Assembly: GCA_036426205.1 (NCBI GenBank)
Contig: CM071568.1
Span: 305,493,682-305,557,681, forward strand
Direction of reading: 5' to 3'
Origin: Ascaphus truei
Lineage: Eukaryota; Chordata; Amphibia; Anura; Ascaphidae
DNA length: 64,000 nucleotides
Position numbers and translations under genes: made by a program. Positions 46,434 to 57,241 of this stretch are shown one piece after another; within the stretch, counting starts at the first letter, position 1, and each line of letters begins with the position of its first letter. The notes beneath the pieces were generated by a model. The model made no database searches. It was not told the origin of the DNA and worked only from the letters and a program-made list of their open reading frames with translations.

Positions 46434-46435
46434 TA

Positions 46436-47685
46436 TAAACAACATGTTTAAATAAATAACCTAGGGGATGTACTATTGATCTGTGTATCTCTGTTTTCCT
46501 TGCTTCGTTCTATTCTTTATTTCGAGTTACATCCTTTTTTTATATAATCAATGATGGTGTCTATTTTAAGTCAACTAATATTGTGTTTCTTTTATTCCAG
46601 CATGTTTTTAATTATTTATGCTAGGTTTTGTCTATATGTAAGTTTTAATTTAATATGTATTTTTCCTTTTGTTAATAAAGTTGTTGTTTTAAAAGTAAAT
46701 TACACATCTTCCCTATCACACTGACCATTACCTATTTTGGTTGATTGGTTTATTCTTAATTGGTCAACCAATAAGGTATCTTTGTGAGGTATATAAGACC
46801 TCTGGGTAATGGCCTAATTATTCCCTGAAGTAGTTGATTCTACGAAACGCGTTGGATGTTATTTTCTATTGCCTTATATTTGCTTATATTGGCTATTGCC
46901 TATTCATTGGCTTTGCCCTGATTTTATCAATCCTGTGTGCTGTTTTGGGCCTTTTTGAGAGACTCTGAGAGACTGTATCACCTCCCTGCCGATTCCATCA
47001 CTGCTGTGGAGACAGTGACGTCATCACACAGCGTCCCGCGACGGAGCGGCATCGGGGCACGCCGAGTGTGCCTCTGCAAGCTGCGGTCTAACCTCCGTGC
47101 AGAGGATCCATCTGCTGAGTTACAGGAGCTGCTCCAGACGGCATGGAAGCCGGAGTGATCTCACTGAGCACCAATACCTTTAGCTGAACCTGGCTGCTTG
47201 AAGGGAAACCCCCTTGGGAGCAAAAGACTGACACCCTGTCCCAGAACCAACGGAGTGGCACTAGCTGAGAGAAGCAAGCACCTGACTCTCCTGACAGCAG
47301 CTGCCGAGTGGTAAACAGTGTGATACACACTAAATGCACTTAACCAACCATTATTATGTACGCAGATATATTACCCCTTTAATTTGAATTATATTGTTGA
47401 ACTTGCTTCACTATTTGGCGTTGTGCGCTGTTTTCTTTTGTTTCCATTTTTTATAGTGTGTGTGGGGTGCTGAGCAACCCCCCTTGTTTATAGCAGCAGA
47501 CGCCCGTATCCTCAACACGGTTATGTGATATAATTTATTTATTTTTTACATATCTCACTGTGGGAGCTGTGGTATAATTCTTTATCACATATTTTTATGG
47601 TTTAGTCACTGCACTGTGTATATCCATATGTTACATATCCTAATAGTTAGTTAGATAGTAGCGCACAGTATTTTTTCTGTTTTTC
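46436..47685. other. Flank between the two large-element copies; hammerhead-derived string
   Basis: No gene. The plus strand at 46829-46856 reads CTGAAGTAG, loop, CTACGAAACGCGTTGG. This is a decayed hammerhead with a 4-bp stem II (GTAG/CTAC) and an altered first core box. The rest is AT-rich and unassigned. Confidence 0.45.
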
Positions 47686-47754
47686 ACTAGTACAGTACAG
47701 TGCATAAGGCAAAATTATATTTGATATATTTTTCCTTCAAAGATGACAATGCAT

Positions 47755-48730
47755 CCTGGTCCACGCCTAGAGATGCTACCCCACACATGCATCTTCACTG
47801 GGTGTTTTGGACGCGGCTTCATAGATATGCAGCCTTTTTTGTGGAATGCAAAGGTGGCAAATCTCTCCAGCAATACAGTAGACTCGTCAGTGAAGATGCA
47901 ATCCTGAAAAGTTTCTCCACTGTTGATCCATGCCTGGGCCTGGACCACTCTCTTGATCTTGTTAACGTCCCTTATCATAGGGTACGCTCTGTAATGACAA
48001 GGAATAATTTTGTAGGTACAGTACAGTTTCTTAAACAACACTTTAACCTCCTGTACTGTCCAGTACTAACCTCACACGTCCATATTTTCATCCAATTCTG
48101 CGTCTCATCTTCTTTATGCTGGTCTCGGATACAGTGAGATTGTGATTTTGCAGGAGAGTGTATTTGACCCTTAAGGCAATCTTCTCATCATTCTCTTCAC
48201 TTATTTTGTCGACCAGAAGAGTTGTCTCCCTAAAGTGTACAGAAAAACAACAATTTTTTCCGGTGAGTAAACAATTATAGATGCAGCAATATAAACAATA
48301 ATAGATATACTGTATTATATACTGTCATTATATAAATATACCGAAATAACTATAAAATTAGATAGATCTATACTATATTGTTATAGTAATATGCAGCAAT
48401 ATAACAATAATAGATATACTGTATTATATACTGTCGTTATATAAATATACCGAAATAACGATAAAATTAGCTAGATCTATACTATATAGTTATAGTAATA
48501 TGCAGCAATATAAACAATAATAGATATACTGTATTATATAGTTATATAAATATACTTACGCGTTAGTTACCGTCGGTGTCCTCGTGCGTTGTTTGGTTTT
48601 TCCGTGTGCATGATAGCACACGGCGGTTGATGGCACAACGAGGGCAGAAGCAGCTAACCAGCGTTGGATATCTGCAATTCGGTGTCCGCTCGTGTACATC
48701 TCCTTAATTCTCATGCTGAGATCCTTTGAA
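47755..48730 (-). pseudogene. Transposase exons 1-3 of the second copy
   Basis: Exon 1 (about 48730-48549) keeps the helix-turn-helix and the GTAAGT donor. Exon 2 (about 48234-48080) keeps LLVDKISEENDEKIALRVKY but has TGA where the first copy has Trp in IGWKYGR. Exon 3 (about 47990-47740) has the first catalytic Asp intact (CIFTDESTVLLERF) and KPRPKHPVKMHVWG. Exons 4 and 5, with the other two catalytic residues, are absent. Confidence 0.75.
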
Positions 48731-48998
48731 ATCTTTTTAACAGGCAATGCCGCGAGTAGAAAGAAATACAAACACAAGAATGTATATTCGAGGTTTAGTC
48801 TGTGTATTCAATGTGCAGTGAATCTACAAAATGGATGATGTATTTATACGTTAATGACTCACATTGGAGTACGCCCACTTTCAACACCTGTACCTCGTCC
48901 CTTTGCATAAAAGGTTACACACTTTGCATAGCCTTCCACTCGATGATCTGAATCTAAACTTGCCCTTGTCCAGATACTGCATTGTGCCATCTGCTTCC

Positions 48999-50703
48999 AT
49001 GGATCAACCCCGATTCTACAGACGCAGGAAGCCACTCGCCTCTGCCGTGTCTGTCATACAGAAAAAGTGAAAGGCGGCAGCCGTTGCCAAGGCCAAAGTG
49101 ACAGGCTAAGGCTAATAAAGAAAACCTTCTGCTGACCCCAAAGGCTAAGGGTTTTAATACACGTATGCCTTATTATGTCAAGAAGAAATTCGGTGATGTA
49201 CACTCAACGCAAAACAAATGGCAGCCAACCCATCGAATCCGCAGGCCACTTCCTCGATTACGCTTCGACGTCTCTGCCGCCGCTCTTTCGGAAAACCACA
49301 GCCCATCTTCTCCGCTACTCTTCGACGCTGCCGCTGATCTCCCGGAAATCCACGGGTCACTTTCTCCATTACGCATAGATGACTCTACCACTTCTCGCCC
49401 GGAAATCCACAGGTCACTTTCTCCATCCCTCTTCGACGACGCTGCCGCTTCTCTCCCGGAAATCCACCGGTCACCTCCTCCACCATTCAACGATGCTGCC
49501 GCTTCTCTCCAGGGAACCCCCATCTCATCCTCCATAGTACCCATCCACCCAGATGTCCACAGCACCCCATGCACAAGAACCAGCTCGTTAGACCGCATGC
49601 TGAATGGGTTAAGTGTCGCTATCCCCGGCAACTCTACTATGCTGGTAAAGATAGATCTTCTTTTAGAGACCATGCGGATGGGGAAGATGGATCAACGGAT
49701 GGGGAAGATGGGTCAACGGATGGGGAAGATGGATCAACGGATGGGGAAGATGGATCAACGGATTGGGAAGATGGATCAACGGATGGAGACGATGGATCAA
49801 CGGATGGAGACGATGGATCAACGGATGGGGAAGATGGATCAACGGATGGGGAAGATGGATCAACGATGAGAGATGGATCAACGGATGGAGAAGATGGATC
49901 AACGGATGGAGAAGATGGATCAACGGATGGAGAAGATGGATCAACGGATGGAGAAGATGGATCAACGGATGGAGAAGATGGATCAACGGATGGAGAAGAT
50001 GGATCAACGGATGGAGAAGATGGATCAACGGATGGAGAAGATGGACTGACATAGCGGGGATACATAATTTGCTCGGTGTTCAAGCCCCTGTATCCCCTAC
50101 GCTGGAGCAGGAGGGTAGCATGGATGTGATGAATGGGACCTTCGACCACCTTCCAACACCAAGCGCACCCCCTCCACCAAAAGAATTTGTGTACATATAT
50201 GCCGTTGACTAGGAGGATAACATGACAACCCCGTCAAGACCACGCCAGGAGACAACAAGGCGACCAAGACAGGAGGAAAGCTTCCTCCCAAACAACCTAC
50301 CCTCGCTTGCCGCCACAAGCACAACCGCTCCCAGAATCCAACCTACCTACGCTTGCATCGATACGGTGCCCGACATCATCCTGCGCGAGCTGCAACCGGC
50401 ACTCAGGGAGAAGTATAGGGTGATGATTGCTGGTTTACCCCAGAAGTATGGCATGTTCATTTTTAAGCACCACGTGTCCTACTTGGTGTACTGCGGGTGG
50501 GCCAAAAATGTAAACTACGAAGGAAATCGCGAAAAAAGGGCGCTTCCTGAAAATTTAAGAAGGACTATTGTGGAGGAATTGTGGCGCTATTTTTCAATTT
50601 CAGATCCTTTAATGAAAATCGTTCGAGACTCCATTAATGGCATTTTGCGTCATACAAGGCATCGGCCCTGGAAGGACAATCTGGTGGGGATCGAATTTGC
50701 GTG
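48999..50703 (+). pseudogene. BEN-domain-like gene of the second copy, broken, with expanded coiled coil
   Basis: The ATG at 48999 starts MDQPRFYRRRKPLASAV, matching the first copy. A stop follows after IQKK (about 49070). The frame reopens (49165) and runs through five acidic/Ser-Pro repeats to the coiled coil. There, units of seven residues (MGKMDQR, METMDQR) repeat about 17 times. A TGA in the repeat (49866-49868), a frame change at about 50045 (before DIAGIHNLLGV) and TAG at 50210 break it further. The BEN-like end (50222-50703; FIFKHHVSYLVYCGW, NLRRTIVEELWRYF) is open. It cannot make a full protein as it stands. Confidence 0.75.
49663..50045. repeat. 21-bp coding repeat (heptad-sized)
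   Basis: About 17 units of atggatcaacggatgg(a/g)gaag. The early units vary (ggg, gag, attggg); from about 49880 on they are nearly identical, as in a recent expansion. One unit is 18 bp and creates the TGA at 49866. Long ORFs in the other frames and strand come from this periodicity. Confidence 0.95.
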
Positions 50704-51856
50704 ACTGTTCAACTGTTTTTTATTTTTTGGCTTGTTTTAACTTGTATGAATAAAGAAATGTTTTTACTTACACAAGACCTGCACAACTCCAGTCCTCGAG
50801 GGCCACAAACAGGCCCGGTTTTCAGGATAAAACCGGCCGTTTTTGGGGCCCTCGAGGACTGAGTTGTGCAGAGCCTACTTACTGTACTGTACACCATCCT
50901 ACTGTAAATATTTTGACTTTCTGTACTTTAATAAAGGAGATGTTGAGTGTTTTAACTTGTATTAATAAAGAAATCTTTTTACTTACACAAGACCTGCTGT
51001 ACACTTTAAATGTTTTTAAATTGTATTTGTAAATAAATGTTTTTGTACTTACTCCACCAATAAAAGAAAATGTTGATTTGTTTTAAATTGTTCCATTGTC
51101 TCCTTTTATACTGTAACAAAATACAGTGTCTCTAGAACATACAGTACTGTCCAGGCATACTATACAGTACTGTACTGTTTACTGTAGGCATGCTCAGTAC
51201 TGTACATCACTAGTATTAAAACAATACTGTACGGGTATAGAATACACATGTACTGGAATACATGTAGTATACTGTAAACGCATACTTTTTATTTTTCTGG
51301 TTTATTATACAGTATGTATATGTATTGTATACGGTCTGAAAACAACAGCAAACTGTTTCAGGTTTTCTATGAAGCTCTCAGTTACAGTATTCTATCCTAA
51401 TCAATAACAACGGCCACTAAACTGTAGACTCCGGTACGTGGTTTTTTAAATCCGATTCAGCAATGTGCAGGCAATGTTACACAAAGCGATATTATCCATC
51501 GAAATCCCTCCATTTGCTGTTTTCCGCATGAGATGACAAAGTTTTCTTTTCTGAGGAAAAACAAAAGTACAAGTTTTACTGTAATGGTCAGTCAGTCCCT
51601 TAAGTTCCCACAGTCAGTCCCACCAATAACTTGTTTGAGGGGCGTCTCCTGTTCACATGCGCATGTGCCTACTGTCGATGTGATGACACGCATATGCGTT
51701 TCAAGAAGGTTCCAATGCGCATGCGCCTAGCTTTCCACCAATTGTTCAATATCTACTGTAGAAGCTGCTCAGCCAATGATATTGCTTACAGGAGAATCGC
51801 TTGACTGTGCATTGATATTGATATTTAAAAAACAGAATAAAATATGGCAACATTAT

Positions 51857-52165
51857 TCACCATAGACTTTGCCAATCAGCTGCCGCCGAGCCACTGCCAG
51901 TCCCGTATTCTCGATCATACACGTAGTTAACAGGTGACAGCGGGACTACTACACCTGTAGTTGACAGCTGATGGGGCTGGAAATCGCTTAGGTACATGAA
52001 AGCTTGCTGGAATCTGTACGCGAAATCCGGCTCAGGCTGCAGGTATCCGGGCGGGGACAGACAGCAAGGGTTGCCGGTAACCAGGTTTTCACTGCCGGTC
52101 GTACCGTTATTGGATGCTGGCGCATTGCTTGCCAGTGACTGACGTTTCTTAGTTGGTTTTAACAT
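51857..52165 (-). pseudogene. C-terminal part of the forkhead-like gene, second copy
   Basis: Reads LKPTKKRQSLASNAPASNN, then PEPDFAYRFQQAFMYLSDFQ and PHQLSTTG, matching the tail of the first copy. The forkhead-like domain itself is missing because the copy ends at about 52185. It has a 20-residue insertion (PCCLSPPGYLQ region) relative to the first copy. Confidence 0.7.
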
Positions 52166-52191
52166 GACCTTTCGCCTTTTGAAGTCGCCTT

Positions 52192-52650
52192 TTGCGTGTA
52201 CTGACTGATCCGTGTGGTTGATTTGAAGTGCTGGTTGTTTAAAGTGTGTGCAGTTAGAACCAGAAGGAAAAGGGAAGTACTGGGTAGACTAGCAGGGGTG
52301 GCTGTTTTTGGGAAGTGTGCAGTGGGTTAATTTATTTTTAATGTGTGCTGTAATTTGAAGCCTGTAACTTTTTTTTCCCCTTTCTCCTGCCTGAGGCAGA
52401 GTGGGTGTGGTTGGTTAATTGGCTGGCCTAACACACCTGCAGTGGGTGGGGTTAGTTAATTGATAAACTAACACACCTGGTGGCTGTCCCTATTGAAACA
52501 GAGGCTTCTAACGAATCCTGAGCTTGCGTGTACTGATTGATCTGTGTGGTTGATTTGAAGTGCTGGTTGTATAAAGTGTGTGCAGTTAGAACCAGATGCA
52601 GTGCTGGTTGTTTAAAGTGTGTGCAGTTAGAACCAGAAGCAGTTTGAACA
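52192..52650. repeat. CR1 leader repeats
   Basis: gaagtgctggttgtttaaag plus tgtgtgcagttagaaccaga occurs three times (about 52223, 52556 and 52599). gtgtactga(c/t)tgatc(c/t)gtgtgg occurs twice. Such repeated leaders often act as LINE promoters. Confidence 0.6.
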
Positions 52651-52799
52651 AGGAAGCGGTTAAACAAGGTATAGTTTATTGAAGTATAGTTTATTGTTAG
52701 TACTTATAAACTTCATAGTTGCTAGAATGAGCAGGATTTAAAATTCCACTCTGCACATCTTGCCACATGTATGTGCACTTGGAGCAGCTGTTCCAATGA

Positions 52800-53728
52800 G
52801 CATATCGCTGTGAAAAGTGTGAGCGGGTGGTCTCTTTAGAGTCAGAGATTGCTGATCTGAAAAGGCAACTTGCAATATTGAGGGACATTGGCAATCTTGA
52901 AAGGGAATTAGAGCTCACTGAGCAGGCCCTTGCTTCGACTAGTGGTGCAGATGGTGGCGCTGTTAGTGAGGAGCAGGTAGGTAGCTTGGTTGCCATTAGT
53001 GAGGAGCAGGTAGGTAGCTGGGTGACAGTTAGAAGGGGAAGCAGGGGCAATAGGGAGAGGCAGGTCGTTTCTGAGCTGACACATCCCAATAGATTTGCCG
53101 TGTTGAGTGAAGATATTGGGTATGTCGGGGCCGAAATGGCAAGGCTGGGGGAGACTAATTCCTCTAGCAGCCAGGGGAATAGTTCCTCCAGCACAGTGGG
53201 GACTCAGGATGCTCAGATACAAAGAAAGATTGTGGTGGTAGGGGACTCCATTATTAGGAAGGTAGATAGGGCAATCTGTTGCCGTGACCGCATGAACCGA
53301 ACAGTTTGTTGTCTCCCAGGTGCTCGGGTTTGGCACATTGCGGATCGGGTAGACAGATTGTTGGGGGGGGCTGGGATTGACCCGGCGGTCTTGGTACACG
53401 TTGGCACTAATGTTAGGGAAAGATGGAGGGTCCTAAAAAATGATTACAGGGATCTAGGCCAAAAGCTTAAGGCAAGGACCTCCAAGTAGTATTTTCTGAA
53501 ATACTACCAGTGCCATGCGCTACCGCAGGGAGACAGTCAGAGATCAGAGAGGTTAATGCATGGCTAAGAATGTGGTGCAGGAAGGAGTGGTTTGGGTTTT
53601 TAGAGCAATGGGACTCCTTTTCTGAGAGGTGCCATCTATATTCTAGGGACGGGTTGCACCTCAATGAAGAGGGATCTTCTGTGCTAGGGGGGAGAATGCT
53701 AAAAAGGTTGGAGGAGATTTTAAACTAG
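52800..53728 (+). pseudogene. CR1-like ORF1 with zinc-finger remnant, coiled coil and SGNH esterase domain
   Basis: It begins with AYRCEKCERVVSLE, half of a zinc-binding motif, then a coiled coil (about 52850-52940). The esterase domain has VVVGDSIIRKVDRAICC (GDS nucleophile), VCCLPGARVWHIADRV, VLVHVGTN (oxyanion Asn), then RDGLHLNEEG (catalytic Asp-His) near 53650. A stop at 53487 and a frame change separate the last part. In CR1 elements this domain is thought to aid lipid or RNA interactions during retrotransposition. Confidence 0.8.
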
Positions 53729-53805
53729 GATGATGGGGGGAGGGGAATGAAACAGATAATGAACTAAATGGAATAGAGGAGGATACAAGGTGGTATGGAG
53801 GTAGA

Positions 53806-55425
53806 ATGGGGGCAAGTGCGAGTTTGACAAGCAGTGAGACACCCATAGTAAATACAGATAACACTAGAAAACTTCTAAAGACTAAACCAAGTGGGCGCAG
53901 AAAGGAAGGAGCAGATAAGATAATAGTACAGGCTGAAAAAAAACTTAAATGCATGCTTGCTATTGCAAGAAGCCTGACAAATAAAATGGGGGAGCTTGAA
54001 TTAATAGCTGCAAGGGAGCAGTATGATATCATGGGCATTACTGAAACATGGTGGGATGAAACTCATGACTGGACAGTTAATTTAGAGGGTTATTCCATTT
54101 TTCGTAAGGATCGAACAAATAGAAGGGGAGGTGGAGTATGTTTATATGTTAAACCGGATCTAAAACCTATTATAAGGGATGATGTTTATGAAGGGAATGA
54201 TGAAAATGTAGAGACTTTGTGGATAGAAATTAGCAGTGGAGGTAAAAGTATTAAGAAAATGTTTGTGGGAATATGCTATAAACCACCAAATATCTGTGAG
54301 ATTGAGGAAGCTAAAATACTTTTGCAAATGGAAAAAGCATCAAAACTGGGTTGTTTGCACAATGGGGGATTTTAATTATCTAGACATAGACTGGGGCAAT
54401 GAGATTAGCGTTACAACAAAAGGAAACAGGTTTTTGCGGGTGCTTAAAGACAATTATATGACCCAAATTATTGAGGAACCAACTAGGAGAGGGGCAATAC
54501 TGGATTTGGTCATATCAAACAATGTAGAAGTAATAACAAATATTCAAGTCCTGAAACATTTGTGTAACAGTGATCATAACATGGTCTCATTTGAAATAAA
54601 TTATCAAAAAATAGATTTCTTGGGTTCAACAAAGACCTTGAACTTTAGAAAGGCAGATTTTAATAAACTGAGGTCTAATCTAGTAGTAACACAATGGGAT
54701 GATGTTTTTGGCAGGGAAAAATATAGAAGATAAATGGGCAGTCTTTAAAACATTGTTAGAAAAACACACTTATCAGTGTATACCCTTGGGTAATAAGTAT
54801 AAAAGAAATAATAAATAAAGAATAAATGTGGCTAAATAAACAGGTAGGGGAGGAAATGGACACGAAGAGGAAGGCGTTTAGATTCTTTAAGTCAGAAGGG
54901 ACAGAGACATCGTATCAGAATTATAAGGAATGTAACAAAAATTGCAAAAGGCCAATCAAATTAGCAAAAATGGATAATGAAAAAAGGATTGCAATAGAAA
55001 GTAAGGTCAGATTATTGGAGATAAGGAAAAAGCAGAGGTATTAAACAAATTCTTTGCCTCTGTGTTTACCAGGGAAGAATCAAGTTCAATAGTAGTGCCG
55101 CAGGAGGAAGCCACAACCTCCATATTAATGAACAATTGGTTAACTGAGGAAGAAGTTCATAAGCGACTTGAAAAAAATTAAAGTAAATAAGGCACCTGGC
55201 CCCGATGGCATACATCCAAGAGTTCTCAAGGAGTTAAGCTCAGTAATAGCCAAACCATTACATTTAATATTCAAGGACTCCATTTCCACAGGATCAGTAC
55301 CACAAGATTGGGGTAAAGCAGATGTGGTGCCTATATTTAAAAAGGGAGCTAGATCACAACCGGGAAATTACAGACCTGTAAGCCTGACTTCAATAGTAGG
55401 GAAACTACTTGAAGGTTTAGTAGAA
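53806..55425 (+). pseudogene. CR1-like ORF2, endonuclease and start of RT
   Basis: The endonuclease shows ITETWW, RRGGGVCLYV, MGDFNYLDIDWGNE and CNSDHNMVSFEI. The frame changes near 54330 and stops occur at 54730-54825 and 55040-55165. The RT beginning shows KAPGPDGIHPRVLKEL, VPQDWGKADVVPIFKKG and NYRPVSLTSIVGKLLEG. RT motifs A to E are missing. Confidence 0.8.
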
Positions 55426-55439
55426 AGGTGGGATAAATC

Positions 55440-56060
55440 CCAAAAAGCGGCGCTCCAGCGAATGAGATACAGCAATGTGGTATAAGTTGATAATCAGGGT
55501 ATGGAGATTATTGTTGCAATAGTGGTAGTATTGGACCCAGTGCATTTGCAGGAGTATAGTAAGTGAGGGGGTTAGAGATGGTCATAAACACATCATCCGC
55601 ATACAATGCTACCTTATGCGATTGTGTGTTGGTTTCTATTCCCATTATGTCTCTCAATAGTGGGTTCAGCTCTCTCCAAATATCTGTGAGTTGGTTGTCT
55701 CTCAGTCCTCCCCTCAGTGCGTCCATCACCCCCCTATTATTTGGTTTGTAGGGACTCGACCTGTCCAAATGTGGATTGATCGCTATATTGAAATCCCCTG
55801 CTGGTATTATGACCCCCCTTGCAACTCTATTTAGTGTTTGGAAGAACTTCCTGAAAAATGAGGGGTCCTGCTCGCATGGGGCGTAGATTGTAGCTATCGT
55901 TAATGGCTGAGCTTGAACTGATCCCACTATCACTAAAAACCTACCATCTCTGTCTTTTTTGACCGTCTCTGCAATGAAAGGAAATTTGTTATAGAACAGG
56001 ATTGCTACCCCCCTCTTTTTCTCCCTTGCGGGGGATAAGTAGAACGTCTTAAAGTTTTAA
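55440..56060 (-). mobile_element. L1-like LINE fragment with endonuclease joined to the RT YADD block
   Basis: On the minus strand the endonuclease (IATIYAPCEQ, PAGDFNIAINPHLDR, LTDIWRELNPLL) passes straight into TQSHKVALYADDVFMTISNP. In the longer copy these segments are about 1.5 kb apart, so an internal deletion fused them in frame. The fragment abuts the truncated CR1 in opposite orientation. Confidence 0.8.
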
Positions 56061-56255
56061 TCCCAATATTTGGGGGGTGCTTTTGTGCTCAAATGTGCTA
56101 AATGTGTTTCTTGGGAGTAACAGCTTTCACAACGATTACAGCTATTTCTCTACAGGGTAACCTATTACCCACCCTACTAGCTGTGGCATAGTTTTGCTAT
56201 CACATAGCGTTCCATATTATAACAGCCTCATTTGGGGCCCACCCCTTAAGGATGT

Positions 56256-56745
56256 ACTATGGGGGAACCAAGACCATTTTTTCTACTTACTAACACCATT
56301 TAAAGTGGTATACGTGTGCAAGCATTATGAATAGTTCCGTGTCTTTTGGTGGCTTCACACTAACATCAGCATCTACCACCTTACTAACATTGACCCCGGT
56401 AGATAGCAAGGACTTGACTGGGATATACAGTCACATCTGTTTTGTGTGCACCCATGTATTTTAAATTGACACCAATAAAGTATTTTTAACTACTTCAATG
56501 TATCCATTTCGAGTAACAGAGTGCTACCAGCCGAGTTCTTTTTCTTAGGTGTATTAGCATGATCAACAGTATCAAAAGCCTTTGCAAAATCTAGGAATAT
56601 TGCACCAGTGAGTTGTCCCTGTTCCATTCCACACTGCAATAAAATCCAAACTTTTAGCAGGGTAGTTACGGTGGAGTGTTTTGGGGCGCAAGCCAGATTG
56701 GAATTGGCTAGGGAAATTGGTCTTGGTATAATAATCGCTTAATAT
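56256..56745 (-). mobile_element. CR1/Rex1-type LINE RT fragment, near-identical to 37022-37510
   Basis: Contains the minus-strand motif GAIFLDFAKAFDTVDHA and the same 3' part (gtggcttcacactaacatca). The near identity with 37 kb suggests a recent common origin. Confidence 0.75.
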
Positions 56746-56760
56746 AGCAATATTTTATCA

Positions 56761-57095
56761 ATGGGTGATAAAATTTCAGCTTTTCTACAAAAGCTCACAC
56801 TGTGGAAGCATAAATATGAAACAGGATCTTGCGAAATGTTTGAATGTCTCAGCGAATTCATCGAAGCCTCTAATGCTAATCCAAGTCAGATTGATTCTGT
56901 TATAAAAACACACCTTGAAAATCTCCACCAGAATCTCTCTGAGAGGTTCCGGGACTTGCAAACAGGGGAGCTTCACTGGATTGGGAATCCTTTTGACACC
57001 GAAGTAGGAAGCACCCACCTACCACTTACTGATCAAGAAAAGTTGATAGAGTTATCAAACGAGTCCACATTAAAAATGGAATTCAAAAAGAAAAG
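56761..57095 (+). pseudogene. hAT (Ac/Charlie, ZBED-like) transposase fragment
   Basis: Reads FLQKLTLWKHKYETGSCEMF, IKTHLENLHQNLSERFRDLQ, HWIGNPFD and LTDQEKLIELSNESTLKMEF. This is the region between the catalytic core and dimerisation domain in hAT transposases and their domesticated relatives (ZBED5, SCAND3, GTF2IRD2 types). It starts at ATG 56761 and diverges after KKKSLE, where the L1 leader seems to begin. Confidence 0.7.
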
Positions 57096-57241
57096 CCTTG
57101 AGGCGCATGCGCGACGGACTAGGGTATGGAGGCATAAGTAACTAGCTCCGTGCCGCGCTCAACGAAAATAACATTAATAATACCCCAAAACCCACTGATT
57201 TCACATATAACCGGCAGATATCACTGCATAAACATCCCAGG

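Larger units (their letters stand above)
37734..46435. mobile_element. Large Tc1/mariner-like transposon with transposase, BEN-like and forkhead-like genes
   Basis: The left end is TA then CAGTGGCGGCCGAGCTGAGT. The right end, read inward on the minus strand, is TA then CTGCTGCGGCGCATCTGAGT. They align without gaps over about 29 positions with roughly 20 identities, including CTGAGTCTAA. Inside are a repeat-rich left arm, a spliced transposase (-), a BEN-like gene (+) and a forkhead-like gene (-). Short tactgtac/gtacagta strings are dense in all noncoding parts, which supports one element. At about 8.7 kb it is several times longer than ordinary Tc1/mariner elements. Another possibility is a mosaic of two nested elements. 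Confidence 0.6.
47686..52185. mobile_element. Second internal copy of the large element, both ends missing
   Basis: Similarity to the first copy begins at ctagtacagtacagtgcata (about 47686, matching about 41121). It ends near 52185, within the forkhead-like gene. Gene order and strands are the same. Neither TIR is present. The right edge coincides with the start of CR1-type leader repeats. Confidence 0.75.
52190..55425 (+). mobile_element. CR1-like LINE, 3' truncated
   Basis: A leader with direct repeats (52192-52650) is followed by ORF1 (52800-53728) and the first two thirds of ORF2 (53806-55425). The similarity ends inside RT after KLLEG. CR1 copies are usually 5' truncated, so a copy with its 5' part and no 3' end was probably cut by a later deletion or rearrangement. 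Confidence 0.75.

Noticed and set aside
49569..50149. ORFs with DGSTDGED, PSSPSVD or INGWRRW repeats
   Set aside because: Other frames and strand of the 21-bp repeat; only the MDQR frame continues the conserved BEN-gene sequence.
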